A stretch of 64,000 nucleotides of DNA from Beta vulgaris subsp. vulgaris (GCF_026745355.1 NC_079205.1:33114950-33178949), one strand, 5' to 3'. Shown: positions 1-11,095, counted from the stretch's first letter. A program made the numbers and translations. Notes: a model not told the origin generated them from the letters alone.

Positions 1-159
1 TCTTTTTCGTCTCCAAGTTCTTACTTGGCCTTTGTAAACCTTTTTCTTCACGGCGAGCCTTAACCAATTGCCGCCGTTACTTTTCGTAATCGAAACACTC
101 ATCCTCGGTAGTTTGTTCCACACTCGTATACATATGCTGCATGAGAAGAGGCTAGCAGT

Positions 160-380
160 GGGAGGGGGTGCAAGGGAGGGGGCAGCAGGGGAGGGGGAGG
201 GGGTGCAGCAGGGGGAGGGGGGCAGCAGCCAGCAGGGGAAGGGTGAGGGGTGCAGCGCAGCAGGGGGAGGGTGAGGGGTGCAGTGCAGCAGGGGGAGGGG
301 ACAGCAGGAGGAGGGGTGCAACAGGGGGATGGGGCCAGCATGGGGAGGGGGAGGGGGAAGTGGGAGGGCGGGGAGGGGTG
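160..380. repeat. G-rich minisatellite-like tract
   Basis: Runs of four to six G recur every few bases on the plus strand, separated by short words such as tgcagcag, caagg and cagcagg. The units are irregular, so this is a degenerate low-complexity repeat rather than a gene. Open frames across it (proline-rich on the minus strand, glycine-rich on the plus) follow from composition. Many GGGG runs make G-quadruplex formation plausible (inference). Bases 1-159 hold nothing I recognise. Confidence 0.7.
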
Positions 381-385
381 CAATG

Positions 386-1545
386 GAAGCGATAAGGCCA
401 AAATAGGCCGGAAATGGCCTTTTCGTTCCCGAAATGCAACCAACAAAAAATTAAAGCCTAACAATCTACATACTAGTTATATTATACCTCATATAATCAT
501 GTTCAAAGAAAATTTGGGGTTAAATCACTCGATAAGTACGATTTGGGAGCGAAAAGGCCAAAATAGTCCGGAAATGGCCTTTTCGTTCCTGAAATGCAAC
601 CAACAACAAATTAAAGCCTAAAAATCTACATACTAGTTATATTATACCTCATATAATCATGTTCAAAGAAAATTTGGGGTTAAATCACTTGATAAGTACA
701 TTTTGGGAGCGAATAGGCCAAAATAGCCGGAAATGGCCTTTTCGTTCCCGAATAATCCAACAACAACAAATTAAAGCCTAACAATCTACATACTAGTTTA
801 TATTAACCCTCATATAATCATGTTCAAAAAAATTTGGGGTTAATCACTCGATAAGTACGATTTGGAGCGAAAAGGCCAAATAAGGCCGGAAATGGCCTTT
901 GCGTTCCCGATAAACAACACAAATTAAAGCCTAACAACTACTACTAGTTCTATATACCTCATATAATCATGTTCAAAAGAAATTTGGGGTCAAATCACTT
1001 GATAAGTACATTTTGGAGCGAAAAGGCGCGAATAGGCCGGAAATGGCCTTTTCGTTCCCGAAATGCAACCAACAACAAATTAAAGCCTAAGAATCTAAAC
1101 ACTAGTTATTTTTTTTTTTTTTTTTTTTTGAGGGGTAAACACTAGTTATATTATGCCTCATATAATCATGTTCAAAGAAAATTTGGGGTTAAATCACTCG
1201 ATAAGTACCATTTAGGGGCGAAAAGGCCAAAATAGGCCGGAAATGGCCTTTTCGTTCCCGAAATGCAACCAACAACAAATTAGCTAACAACTCATACTAG
1301 TTATATTATACCTCATATAATCATGTTCAAAGAAAATTTGGGTTAAATCACTCGATAAGTACATTTTGGGAGCGAAAAGGCCAAAATAAAATGGCTTTCG
1401 TTCCCGAAATGCAACCAACAACAAATTAAAGCCTAAGAATCTACACACTAGTTATATTATATAATCATGTTCAAAGACAATTTGTGGTTAAATGACTCGA
1501 TAGCGATTGGGAGTAAAAAGGCCAAAATTTACAAATTGGAGAAAT
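386..1545. repeat. Tandem array, unit about 145-200 bp, seven anchors
   Basis: The word catgttcaaa recurs at about 498, 658, 819, 968, 1167, 1322 and 1467, giving a period near 150-160 bp; one unit is lengthened by a T-run near 1110-1130. Each unit holds a palindrome in which AAAAGGCC and GGCCTTTT flank aaaataggccggaaat, followed by cgttcccgaaatgcaacc. The array lies downstream of the transposase stop, where CACTA elements usually carry subterminal repeats, so these may be transposase-binding repeats (inference). Units have drifted by small indels. Confidence 0.8.
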
Positions 1546-1566
1546 TACACAGACCTGAGTTTTATG

Positions 1567-4500
1567 TCATGATTTATTGAGCTTCCGCTGTTTCTTAGGA
1601 TCCTCAAGTACATGTATCCCTTCCGTGTGATCTACACGCATATAGTTCTCCGACATATTCACATCATCTTCCACACTAATTTGAGGATAGGTAAAAGGGG
1701 GGAGGTCCTCAAATGCATCATATTCTTCCTCATTATCAACATCACCAATACCGAGGATACTCCTTTTACCAGGTACAACAATTGACCACTTATGATCAGC
1801 AGGATCAGTTACAAAAAATACTTGCTTACTTGTGATGCAATTACAAATGGCTCCTCAGTTTCACGTAGACGACTAAGGTCAAAAGAGTGAAACCGCAAGG
1901 ATCATCGTTTCTTACACAACGTCGATTATGTCAACCCACTGCAACACAAGAGGCAAATATTAAAAGTACAGTAGTCCAGCTCCCATATTTTTGTATTCGC
2001 CATAATAGTTGCTTTCAGCATTAACAGGCGACTTATCTTTCGAGCTTGCATATTGTGTAGACAACGCGACAAGTGAAACACCACCATTTTGTTGCGATCT
2101 TGACGTTCAGTCCAAAACATATACCCATTAATATCATAACCCTCATAAGAGCGTACAGTTTCACGAGGACCAAATGCTAACCACTTGACTGTTTCAGGAA
2201 CACTTTCATCCAAATCATTGAGTACTCGTTTATGAAACCAATCAATGAAAGTCTTGTTATGCATTTGCGTCAATGCCCTCACTCCTTTTCCAGGATTGCT
2301 AACACGTAATTCCTCCATATGTTCACTTAAATAAGGATGGACATCTGGTACGTGATGCAATACAAATAAGTGAGCTTGTTTACGCTTTTCTACGGAAGGT
2401 GTGATCAATTTTGAACCAATTGTACCCTTGCCCTCAAGTCTGCCCTCGTGTCGGGATGTCGGAAGTCCAACAGGATCAACACTAGCAAAATACTCAGCCA
2501 CAAAATTACTGATCTCTTCACCCACAATCCCTTGAATTATACTACCTTCTGGTTGTGCAGGATTCGAACTTTATCCTTCAAAGTTCCCATATATCTCTCA
2601 AAAGGATAGCACCACCTCAAAAACACTGGACCACACAGCCTTAATTTCTCGAACTAGATGGACAATGAGATGGACCATAATGTCAAAGAATGCGGGGGGG
2701 GAAATACATCTCAAATTTGCATAGAGTTTCAACTACTCTGGCTGCAAGGAATCGAGGGTCGACGGGTCTAGGACTTTGCTGCAGATTGAATGAAAAAATG
2801 AACACAGTTCTGTAATGGTGTGCCTCACATGCTTTGGAAGTATCCCACGAATTGCAATCGGTAAGAATACTTGCATCATGACATGACAATCGTGCGATTT
2901 CATACTCGATAACTTCAACTCACCATTTAAGGTAACAAAGCGCTTCATATTCGATGAGTAGCCAGTAGGGACCTTAATGCCATACAATGACTCGCAAAAA
3001 ATCCGTTTCTCTGCACGCGACATCGTGTAGCAAGCTGGTGGCAAATAATTCTTCTCGAATCCTCCACCTTTTTACTTTTCTGAGTTTCATCATCAACCCT
3101 TTCCTCCCTCTTTTCTTCTTCCTTCCGTCCCTTTTCTGAGCCCACAACTCTGGTCGAATCCCCTCTTTTTCCAAGTAAAGTCGTGACGCCTTAACATCTT
3201 TTGTCTTGCCCGGAATATTCATAAGTGTCGCGATAATAGCTTCACAAACATTCTTCTCTATGTGCATGACATCCAAACAATGTCTGACCTTTAGATCTTT
3301 CCAATATGGGAGTTTCCAAAAAATGGACTGTTTTTTCCATAATCCTGTAGGTCCATCAACCTCACTAGCAGGTTTACCAAAGACTGTTTCAATGCCCTTC
3401 ACCTGATTATAAACTTCAGTACCAGTTAATGGTCTATGAGCAACTTCTTCTTCAACCGTCCCATCGAATGCCTTCTTCTTAAACCGATAGGGATGGTCGC
3501 GGCTGAGGAGCCTTCGTGTGCGCATATACACATGTTTGCAGCCCTTAAGGTGTGTAGATTTCATGTCATCTAAACAAATCGGGCAAGGTTGTTTTCCTTT
3601 AGTCTTATACCCAGATAAGTTCCCATAAGCTGGATAATCGTTCATAGTACAAAAAAGCATGCCACGCAACGAGAGTGAACATCTCATTAGCATACGCATC
3701 AAATACTAACACTCCTTCGTTCCACATCTTCTGTAAATCTTCAACAAGCGGCTGAAGGTATACATCTATGTCATTTCCAGGTTGTTTGGGCCCCGATATA
3801 AGAAGCGACACATCATGTACTTGCGTTTCATGCACAACCAAGGAGGCAAGTTGTAAACCACTAAAACTACTGGCCATGTACTATGCTGCGAGCTGAGATT
3901 GCCAAAAGGGTTCATGCCATCCGTACATAATCCAAGCCTCAGATTCCTATCCTCATTACCAAATGACTTATGCACCCTGTGATAGTTTTCCACTCAGGCG
4001 AATCAGCCGGATGCTTGAGCAGACCGTCTTTCTTCCTACGATCTGCATGCCACCTCAAATTCTTCGCATCTCCTTTAATTGAGAACATGCGCTTAAATCT
4101 AGGTATTATGGGTAGATACCACAACACCTTGGCTGGTGGTCCTTCACTACCTCCAGCTCCTTCACGCTTGTACCTCGACAATCCACAACGTGGACACTCA
4201 TGTAAATGCTCATACTCATTACGATAAAGCACACAATCGTTAGGACAAGCATGTATCCGCTCGTACTCTAAACCCAAAGGACACATCAGCTTCTTCGCAT
4301 AATAGTACGACTTTGGCAGTTCATTTCCATCAGGGAGCATCTCAGCTAAAACTTCCAACAACGATGTGAAACTAGAGTCCGTCCAACCAGCGTTCGACTT
4401 AATGTTGAACAGTGTTACCACCGCGGAAAGTTTGGTGTACTTTGTACAACCTGGATACAACGGCTTTTCAGCAGCCTGAGACATAGACTCAAAAATACGA

Positions 4501-4921
4501 GGTCGTCTACACGACTGATCTTCAACCTCGTGTATCATCTCGTCTACCCGATCCCTATCCATCTCCAAATTCATCATCCAAATTCTCATCCCCTAACTCA
4601 TCATCATCCTTCTTTTTTTCTTCACATACATCATTCTTTACTCCAGAGCTTCCCATATACCTCCCCTGCTCACCATGCCAAACCCATACGTGGTATTGAG
4701 GCCTAAACCCACGGCGAAAAGACATGCTCCCTAACCACATGTATACTACTAACCTTGCTCACATTTCTACAATCCAAACAAGGACAATAAAAGTCGACTG
4801 CTCCAGAGGATGTTTGATATTCTAATGCACTTCTACAGAATTCCGAGACCCCATTCACAAACTCAATCGATTCACGACTACCATACATCCAAGTACGATC
4901 CATCTCATTCAAGAAGACCAC
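1567..4921 (-). pseudogene. TNP2-like CACTA transposase (Transpos_assoc, Transposase_21, DUF4218, DUF4216-like)
   Basis: Read on the minus strand the family blocks appear in order. The transposase-associated N-terminus (MDRTWMYG, then a CPCLDCRN metal-binding-like segment) lies near 4909-4710. The transposase core follows (CPLGLEYERIHACPNDC, LRWHADRRKKDG, LGLCTDGMNPFGN, HCLDVMHIEKNV) at about 4590-2975. DUF4218-like sequence (IKSHDCHVMMQVFLP-type) is at 3044-2733, then a VLHHVPDVHPYL block and FDWFHKRV-like region at 2525-1926. A DUF4216-like tail (FFVTDPADHKWSIVV) runs to a TGA at 1567-1569. The segments lie in different frames, so frameshifts and unspliced introns are mixed and I cannot separate them everywhere. 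TNP2 proteins catalyse excision and integration of CACTA elements; this copy looks defective. Confidence 0.85.
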
Positions 4922-5080
4922 CTCTAATAATTAAACACAACATTCATTATAATGCATCAATCATTATTAAAGTACACACACTCACATATTCAAATCACAC
5001 ACGTATACACAAGCTAAGATAGTACATGTTCAATTGTATGCATGCAGTCAAAGGTCCTTATCACTCCAACCTAACCCATC

Positions 5081-5352
5081 CTTGGACGTCTAATCTCACT
5101 AGTGAATATATGCCAACTTTTCAATTCTAAGGAAAATCCGGCAGCATTTCCCTACAGTTCTCCAAGTACACAATGTAGATAATTGCTTATCTACATATGT
5201 ACCCAGAGAACAATGTAGAGAAACGATAAGCCAAGATTTTCCTTAGAATTGAAAAGAAGACACACATTCACCACCTAAGTGAGATCAAACGTCCAAGAAC
5301 AGTCCCAAACCGGGGACTATTCAAGACTTACTCCTAATGAGTAAGTCTTGAA
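5081..5352. other. Cluster of nested and stacked inverted repeats
   Basis: Outer arms at 5081-5100 and 5278-5297 match at 18 of 20 positions in inverted orientation. Inside them a perfect 22-nt inverted repeat pairs 5117-5138 with 5235-5256. A separate perfect 13-bp hairpin pairs 5320-5332 with 5340-5352 around a 7-nt loop. The cluster lies upstream of the transposase start inside the CACTA element. Leader or small-RNA precursor roles are possible but only inferred. Confidence 0.7.
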
Positions 5353-6034
5353 CGGGTATCTAGGCATATATGATGATGATTCAAACAACTTGTAATTTCA
5401 TATATAGCTAAATCACATTGCGTTTTCATACAATCTCATATCAACAAATATATATATCATTATAAAAATACATATATACATCAATAAATTATCAACTTTG
5501 TTACATGTTAAAGTAGTTACCTCTTAACACCAATGACGAGCAATGAAGAGAAAACTTCCTTAGCCTCTTCTTCCTACAATTGACAAAACCCACATTGCAC
5601 ATTATTAATTCAATTAATAAAAAAAAAAGTAACTTAAAAAACAAATTAATTCATACCTAATTAACCACTCAAATGGTGGAGAAGAGAAGAGAAGAGAAGA
5701 GAAGGGTAGTGGTGGGTGGCGCGCAAGGTGGTGGAGCAGCAGAGTTAGGTCGCGCAAAGTGTGGAGCAATGTGGGTGGCGCGCAGCAGTGGCGTGGGCAG
5801 CAATGGCGTGGGCAGCACTAGCGTCGGCAGCAGTGGTGTTCGCGCAAAGTGGTGGAGCAATGTGGGTGGTAGTGGTGCACTCGAATTAGGGCTCGCAAGG
5901 TGGTAGTGGTGCACTCGATTTTTTCGCTCGTAATTCTCTAAGAGGAAAGTGGGAAAAATAGAGTTGGAGTATATGGGTTACTGTACATGCGCGCTTCAAT
6001 AATCAAAAAAAAATTGAACGAAGGGCTTCGCCTT
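5353..6034. other. CACTA leader region without a convincing gene
   Basis: AT-rich sequence precedes a short GAAGA repeat (5680-5704) and a stretch of imperfect ggcagcagtggcgt words (about 5760-5850). Open frames exist on both strands across the repeats but match nothing I recognise and look compositional. Confidence 0.5.
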
Positions 6035-6352
6035 TTTAAAAAAGCGCAGCCCTTGACTCTAAAGCGCAACCCTTCACAAAGTAGGGTTGCGCTTTTTCAA
6101 AAAGCGCAGCCCTTCTCAAAGTGAAGGGTTGCGCTTTTTTAAAAGCGCAGCCCTTCTAATGTGAGAAGGGCTGCGCTTTTTCATGAGAAGGGCTGCGCTT
6201 TTAAAAAAGCGCAGCCCTACTAACTGAAGGGCTGCGCTTTTTATGTAGGGCTGTGCTTTTTTTAGAAAAGCATAGCCCTTCACTAATAGGGCTGCGCTTT
6301 TATCAAAAGCGCAGCCCTTCCTGCGAAGCCCTTCCTTTTTTTTCCCCTAGTG
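6035..6352. repeat. CACTA subterminal inverted-motif array and terminal repeat
   Basis: The 13-mer AAGCGCAGCCCTT or its complement AAGGGCTGCGCTT occurs about fourteen times in roughly 290 bp, in mixed orientation, with variants such as aagcgcaaccctt, agggctgtgctt and aagcatagccctt. Neighbouring opposed copies form near-perfect hairpins. The array runs into the CACTA terminus at 6352. In En/Spm the TNPA protein binds a short motif repeated in both orientations near the ends; this layout fits that role, but the binding is inferred. Confidence 0.8.
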
Positions 6353-7272
6353 GAGGAAGATTATTGAACCACTTTTGCGTTATCCCGTTCAAAGTAGCTA
6401 GAAAATTCTTACACGAAGTAGCATCATCGACTGCCTGAACATACATTTGATGCTTGTATGCCGATAGGTGATCGTCTGGATCAGTAGTTCCGTCAAAGGG
6501 TTCTATCGTGGGTAGCTTAACCTTTGGGAACGGAGAAGACTCCATGATTCTAGCGGAAAATGGAGTCGGCCAGTTAATCTTGAGTTCCCCCAAAAGGTCC
6601 CTTGATGGGTATGTGCTCACGACGATATTCCCATAGCACAGGATTGGAAGAGGTGTTAGCTAGGCCTGGACGCCTATACACCATAGGTTGCAATACAGTT
6701 TATTCTTGCCTTGGCTGGACAGTATAGGGTCTTTCACTTCTTCCTGCAGTTCTGGATGGCAGCCTTAATGGAGGATCTCTCATGTAGGGTGTGGACCCTG
6801 ATGCTGAGCGATGTAGAGCTACTGCCTTCTTTGCCTCTAGATACTCCCTAGCGTCCATCTCCATTTTATGACCACTAGGAGGTAAATTGTCCCCTGAACG
6901 AACTACAAACTTCCAATCCATTTTCCTCCGCTGCTCATTAACCGCTGGCTGCTTTCCCTTTGATACCCGTCTAGACACTTCCTCCCAAGGAAGCCTGCTT
7001 GCCCCTAGCTGCCCCTCATGGGATTGTCCCTTAGGTGGAATTACAGCAGCTGAGTCTGGATTGACCTGGAAAAACAACATGTTACTCTTAATTTGCTCTT
7101 CAACGACAGCAATCATCCTAGTCTGAAAATCATTCAAGACGTTTTCCAGATGGGTTGTTGTCATCAGACGCTTAAGATTTTCCTGAATGACAGGCTCCCT
7201 GCTTTGTCCAGAGAGGTTGACAACAACAGGGGACCTATCTCTTCCTCTTGGTGGCCTTTCATCGTCCGCCAT
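6353..7272 (-). pseudogene. RE1 gag, truncated by CACTA insertion
   Basis: The start MADDERPPRGRD at 7272 matches the equivalent DDERPPRGRD of the RE2 gag. A frameshift lies near 6620-6700, after which the conserved FDGTTDPDDHLSAYKHQMYV and KWFNNLPP segments follow in another frame. The frame leaves gag homology directly after NNLPP, exactly at the CACTA end. The capsid core, zinc knuckle and all pol domains are absent on this side. Confidence 0.85.
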
Positions 7273-7344
7273 ATCTTCCCCTCAAATTTGAAAACTCTTG
7301 TTTCTAGCTACATTGGATGAGTTACAATCAGTTATTGTTGCGTC

Positions 7345-7362
7345 TCCCCATAGACGGTGCCA
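7345..7362 (-). other. RE1 primer binding site
   Basis: The minus strand reads TGGCACCGTCTATGGGGA two bases inside the LTR end, the normal position for a tRNA primer site. It differs from the RE2 site at two positions. Tat/Ogre elements usually use a tRNA-Arg primer (family knowledge); I have not checked the match to a tRNA. Confidence 0.7.
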
Positions 7363-7364
7363 AA

Positions 7365-7990
7365 TGTTACATAGTGCTAAACTCGTAAAACAGTACTATT
7401 ATCCCCAACAATAAGTTCTTTCATAGGAGACTTGTGCAACAACACCTGGACCCAAACCCGAACCTGAGCTCCGCTTCCGGACCTGCAAAAAGGGACCCAC
7501 CCTGGAGGTTTGGGTGGTATTTCCCCCTTCGAAACTTAAGTCAGGTATCAGGAGAAGAAAAGGAAACTTTTAGAGAGGGCAAGCAGAGAGAGAGAATCTA
7601 TGGCATAATAACAGCATACTACTCTGAAAAAACGTACCTTTCCCCTGATTTTAAGGACTATTTATAGTGTCTACAGTAATTGATGTACCCTGAGGTCGCC
7701 CTAATTTGGGAGCACCTGATTGGTTGAGCAATAGTTTTATGACACGTGGCAAGCATTGATTGGAGAGTACACATCATCCACTTTACACTAATGCTTTTTA
7801 TGGATGCTGGGCCTAAGTACAAATTGGGCCAAAAAGGTGGGCTAGTACAACTGCTTTATTTATAAGAGTGTACTTTAGGCCATACACCTTTTTAGACCTT
7901 GTACTTTCTACAGCAGTGAAGGGACATGTGTAGGGGCAGGATGAATCCACGTGTCCTTTTTTTATAGTCATTGATCTTCAGGCTACAACA
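7365..7990 (-). repeat. RE1 long terminal repeat (5' LTR)
   Basis: The 626-bp LTR runs TG...CA; the plus strand starts tgttacatag and ends ggctacaaca. It aligns along its length with the RE2 LTRs and the solo LTR at 18978-19598, sharing the gggacccaccctggaggttt block. On the minus strand a TATA box (CTATAAATAG, near 7663-7672) has CACGTG G-box/ABRE cores upstream near 7741 and 7950. Confidence 0.85.
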
Positions 7991-7995
7991 AGAGT

Positions 7996-9490
7996 CACTC
8001 CACGTAATTATGAGTATGTGAGGTTAATAGTTTGTTATTGATGTTATTAATTTGGAAGTCAAGTTATGTTATAGCATGAACTTTATTTTATTGAATATGG
8101 ATTGTGTGCTTGTCTTCTGGTTCATGGTTTCATTGATTAAGTCGACATGGAATTGAATTGAGTGATTAAAGAACTAATCATGTAAATTGAAAGAATGGCA
8201 AAGGTTAGAAGGAGCTGATGAGGATTCTGGTGGGCCCCTCATAGGTTATGACCACATCACAAAAGGCTTAGGGCTTTTCTGGTGGTCGATCCTAATGACC
8301 TTAAAGATTACTCTGTGGTGGAGTGTCTTAATGAAAAACCCTCTGGTAGGATATTATGAGAGTCACCTTGGAAGTATTACCTATGGTGGGTGTCTTCAAG
8401 GGGTGTATACATTAACGACTACGATAGACCTTGGGAAGATGTTCCCCGATAAGCAATCTGTCTACAATCTGGTGTTGCTACCTTCGCGTCGTTCCCTTAC
8501 CTATTGCCAAATTACTGTGTTAAAATAACATAAAGTATATGAATGTCTATAAAATAATTGATTGAAAGGAATAAAGATTGTTCCATATGGAGCCGTGAAG
8601 TCTCCAAGGGTATTGGATGAAAAGTTTAAAGCATGTGATGCTATTGTAATTGTATTATTAGGAATTGTGAATTCTCAAAGGGTATTGGATGACAAGTATA
8701 AAGCATGTTTGTTGTAAAGATTGCTCTGTAAGGAACGGTTAAGTCATCAAGGGTATTGGATGACAAGTTTAAAGTATGTGTAGCAGTTGTTATTGTTATT
8801 GTTATTATTTTTGCTTTGATGTTATAATTTTATTCGAATGGTTTTCAAGTAAAGGAGCACCAAAGCATGTTTTAAATCTATTTGATGGGCTAGTACTCAT
8901 CTTCGCTGATGTGTGTACGTTTTATTTTGTCATTTCCGAGGCCTATCCTTGGTGGGTGGCAGTGTCCTATTTGTTGAAGGTTCAAAAGTTGGAACCCTCT
9001 AAAGTTGAAGGTTTTGGATTACTAGAAGTATAGATAGTGGTATTAGCTTGTATTTCGAAGTGATGAGATAGCTCAACCATGTAATGGTTACTCAATAATT
9101 AGTGTTTTCAATTTTTATATTTAAGAGGCGTTAATGGGCTTCATTGTCTCTTGGTATTGCTCCGCCAAAGCGTTTGGATGTTGAAATTGAGAATATTTTA
9201 TTTTATTCAGATTGTGAACAGGTTTAATTGATTTCCCGCTTTAGGGTTGTACCATTTTCGAAGGTAAATTCAGTCCGATTTTTCACCATGCATTCATGTG
9301 CCATTTGCACATATCTTCCAACCCTTCTTCATTTGCTATTTTTAGCCTAACTAAGACTCCTTCATCGAGCAATCTGGTGAAGATTTGGTTACCTATTTCA
9401 GTAGCTTAAGATGCCTGGAAGGTGCTATAAAGGCACTATTAGCTTCTACTACACCATAGAAAAGTTCAAATGGTTCATCCATTCTAACTA
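7996..9490. other. Unassigned region with degenerate repeats
   Basis: No gene is recognised. Three diverged copies of the word aagggtattggatgacaagt occur near 8612, 8680 and 8751, each followed by taaagcatg-like sequence, suggesting an eroded tandem repeat of about 70 bp. A 113-codon frame (8187-8528) and an 85-codon frame (8776-9033) show no family motif and are not called as genes. Sequence below 9494 may be the decayed continuation of the RE4 retrotransposon. Confidence 0.5.
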
Positions 9491-9493
9491 CAT

Positions 9494-10042
9494 TCACAAC
9501 TTCATCATCAGGAAACATGATATTTTCTTATCCTCGAGTTTATTTCTAAAAATAATGCACTCAGAAGTATCATGAGTTACTGCATCATGCCATTTAAAGT
9601 ATTTTTTGTCTTTAACTTCTTCAACAGTTCTTACTCTATGTCTCCCTACTAATTTTATATTTTTGTTAGATAACAACCAGTCCAAAATAGCGTTAACTTT
9701 TTTGGAATCAAAATTTTATGTCCTCTTTTTTCCAGATTTCATATCCTTTGGAGCTAAAAACTCTTTTTTCTTTAGAGGAGAACATTTATAGGGTACTCTA
9801 TGAATGATTTCTGCTACGTCCACTTCTTGTGTAGTTTCAGAGTGGATAGACTCCTCATTCTAAGCAAAGAAACTCTAGTGCCTTGCTGCACTTTTAGCTT
9901 GTAGGCTTCTTTCATACCTTACGACCAAATCTGTTAGTTCAACAAAATCACCAAAGGCATGGCAATTAAACCACTTTCTAAACTGAATCAACATTTCTTC
10001 TTGAGCCATTTGTAGAAAATCCTTTTCACAAATGCTAACATG
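9494..10042 (-). pseudogene. RE4 Ty3/gypsy gag, C-terminal half
   Basis: The minus strand encodes a decayed capsid-like segment (MAQEEMLIQFRKWFNCHAF, then DLVVRYERSLQ). A knuckle-like KYFKWHDAVTHDTSECIIF follows, resembling the CKWH...HxTxxC pattern of plant gypsy gags. Stops interrupt the frame. The 5' half of the same gag lies at 22421-23400; the two are separated by RE2, whose target duplication acacc marks the break. Confidence 0.7.
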
Positions 10043-10047
10043 ACACC

Positions 10048-10675
10048 TGTTACGTAGTACGAAACTAGTAATTAAATATCACAACTCCCAAAGATAGGTT
10101 CTAAAACTGGAGACTTGTGCAACAATGATTGGCTCGAATCCCGGTGCAAACTTCTGACCAGCAACCTGCAAAAAAGGGACCCACCCTGGAGGTTTGGGTG
10201 GCATTTCCCCCTCCGATGCTTAAGTTAGATATCAGGGATGTAAAGGAACTTTTAGAGAGAGAAAGTAGAGAGAGAGAAGAATTTATGATAGAGTAACAGT
10301 ACTATGCTCTGAAAAACGTACCTTTCACCCTGAAATCAAGGACTATTTATACTGTTTGAAATGACTGTTGTACCTTGATGTCACCCTCATTTGGGAGCAT
10401 CTGATTGGCTAAGCAATAATATCAGGACACGTGGCAAGCGCTGATTGGTTAGTACATTTTACCTTTTAGGAATAACAGGCTTTACTTCAGTGGGCCTAAG
10501 TACAATTTTAGGGCCATTAGGGAGCTTTTCAGTACACCATTTCCTCAGGAAGGTGTACTTTAGCCCACAGAACTTGCAGGCCTTTGTACTTTCCTTGGCC
10601 TAAACAGATGCCACATGTAGGGCTGAGGTAGCGCCACGTGTCACCAGGGTAGCCTTTGTTTTTTAGGCTACAACA
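10048..10675 (-). repeat. RE2 3' LTR
   Basis: A 628-bp LTR with plus-strand ends tgttacgtag and ggctacaaca. It is nearly identical to 21787-22415. On the minus strand it holds a TATA box (complement of gactatttata, near 10341) and CACGTG cores near 10434 and 10636. The 5-bp target duplication lies immediately left. Confidence 0.92.
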
Positions 10676-10685
10676 TTTGCCCCTT
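10676..10685 (-). other. RE2 polypurine tract
   Basis: The minus strand reads AAGGGGCAAA directly before the 3' LTR TGTTGTAG. This is the expected site and composition for plus-strand DNA priming; the single C is a departure from a pure tract. Confidence 0.65.
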
Positions 10686-10856
10686 AAAAGAGGGAGTTAC
10701 CTTTTAGGCGCCAAGACGGTTGCTCTTCCTCTTTTAACCGACTAGAAACTACCAACTTCTTTTTCAAAAAAGAAGCGCCATTTTGCCGGTCTCCGCAGGT
10801 CAATCCCTAAGGGCAACGGTTACTTTTACCGGATGAAGGGGTCATTTTCACCCCTC

Positions 10857-10864
10857 TATAAATA
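10857..10864 (+). promoter_or_regulatory. TATA box of the RE2 antisense gene
   Basis: The plus strand has tataaata within cccctctataaatatgtg, about 235 bp upstream of the antisense ATG at 11096 and outside the LTR. A CT- and GA-rich leader follows (tagagagagaag). This supports an independent plus-strand promoter inside the element; transcription itself is inferred. Confidence 0.6.
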
Positions 10865-11095
10865 TGTGACTTTGTCGCTCCTGGAATCATTTTCACATTG
10901 TTGAGAAATTTTCTAGAGAGAGAAGCTCTGCGATTTTTACTGAGTTTTAGAGAGAGAAATTACTCCCGTCCAAGCTCTTGCGAACTGTTACTCCACTTGT
11001 CCGAGATTTCAATCGTCTTTGACATTCATCCGAGCTTTCCTCTACAGGTATTTTCTTAACTCTTTTTCTTGCTTTTTCACGCATATTTTAAGAAA

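Larger units (their letters stand above)
1..6352 (-). mobile_element. CACTA (En/Spm) DNA transposon, 3' end outside window
   Basis: The right boundary is the 5' terminus on the minus strand: the plus strand ends in ccctagtg at 6345-6352, which reads CACTAGGGG on the minus strand, the defining CACTA end. Inside it come an alternating subterminal repeat array (about 6035-6330), a leader region with hairpins, a TNP2-like transposase gene (4921 to 1567) and a tandem repeat array (about 386-1545). No matching CACTA end is seen between 1 and 1560, so the other terminus is inferred to lie left of the window. The element interrupts the gag of the LTR retrotransposon at 6353-7990. The transposase is broken, so the copy is probably not autonomous. 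Confidence 0.85.
6353..7990 (-). mobile_element. Tat-type Ty3/gypsy retrotransposon RE1, 5' part only
   Basis: The element is on the minus strand: LTR at 7365-7990, primer binding site at 7345-7362 and start of gag at 7272. Gag stops abruptly at the CACTA terminus at 6352, so the rest should lie on the far side of the CACTA element, outside the window. The LTR and gag clearly resemble those of RE2 (10048-22415) but are more diverged, so it is an older relative. The target duplication expected after the LTR would be agagt (7991-7995), but its partner is not visible. Confidence 0.85.

Noticed and set aside
99..464. Proline-rich minus-strand frame across the G-rich tract
   Set aside because: Composition of a GGGG repeat keeps several frames open; no domain and no conserved start.
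5669..5914. Leu/Pro/Ala-rich and Gly-rich frames on opposite strands
   Set aside because: They mirror each other across a degenerate ggcagcagtggcg repeat inside the CACTA leader.
6035..6352. CRISPR-like array
   Set aside because: Repeats alternate in orientation with no unique spacers of constant length, and the DNA is a plant transposon end.
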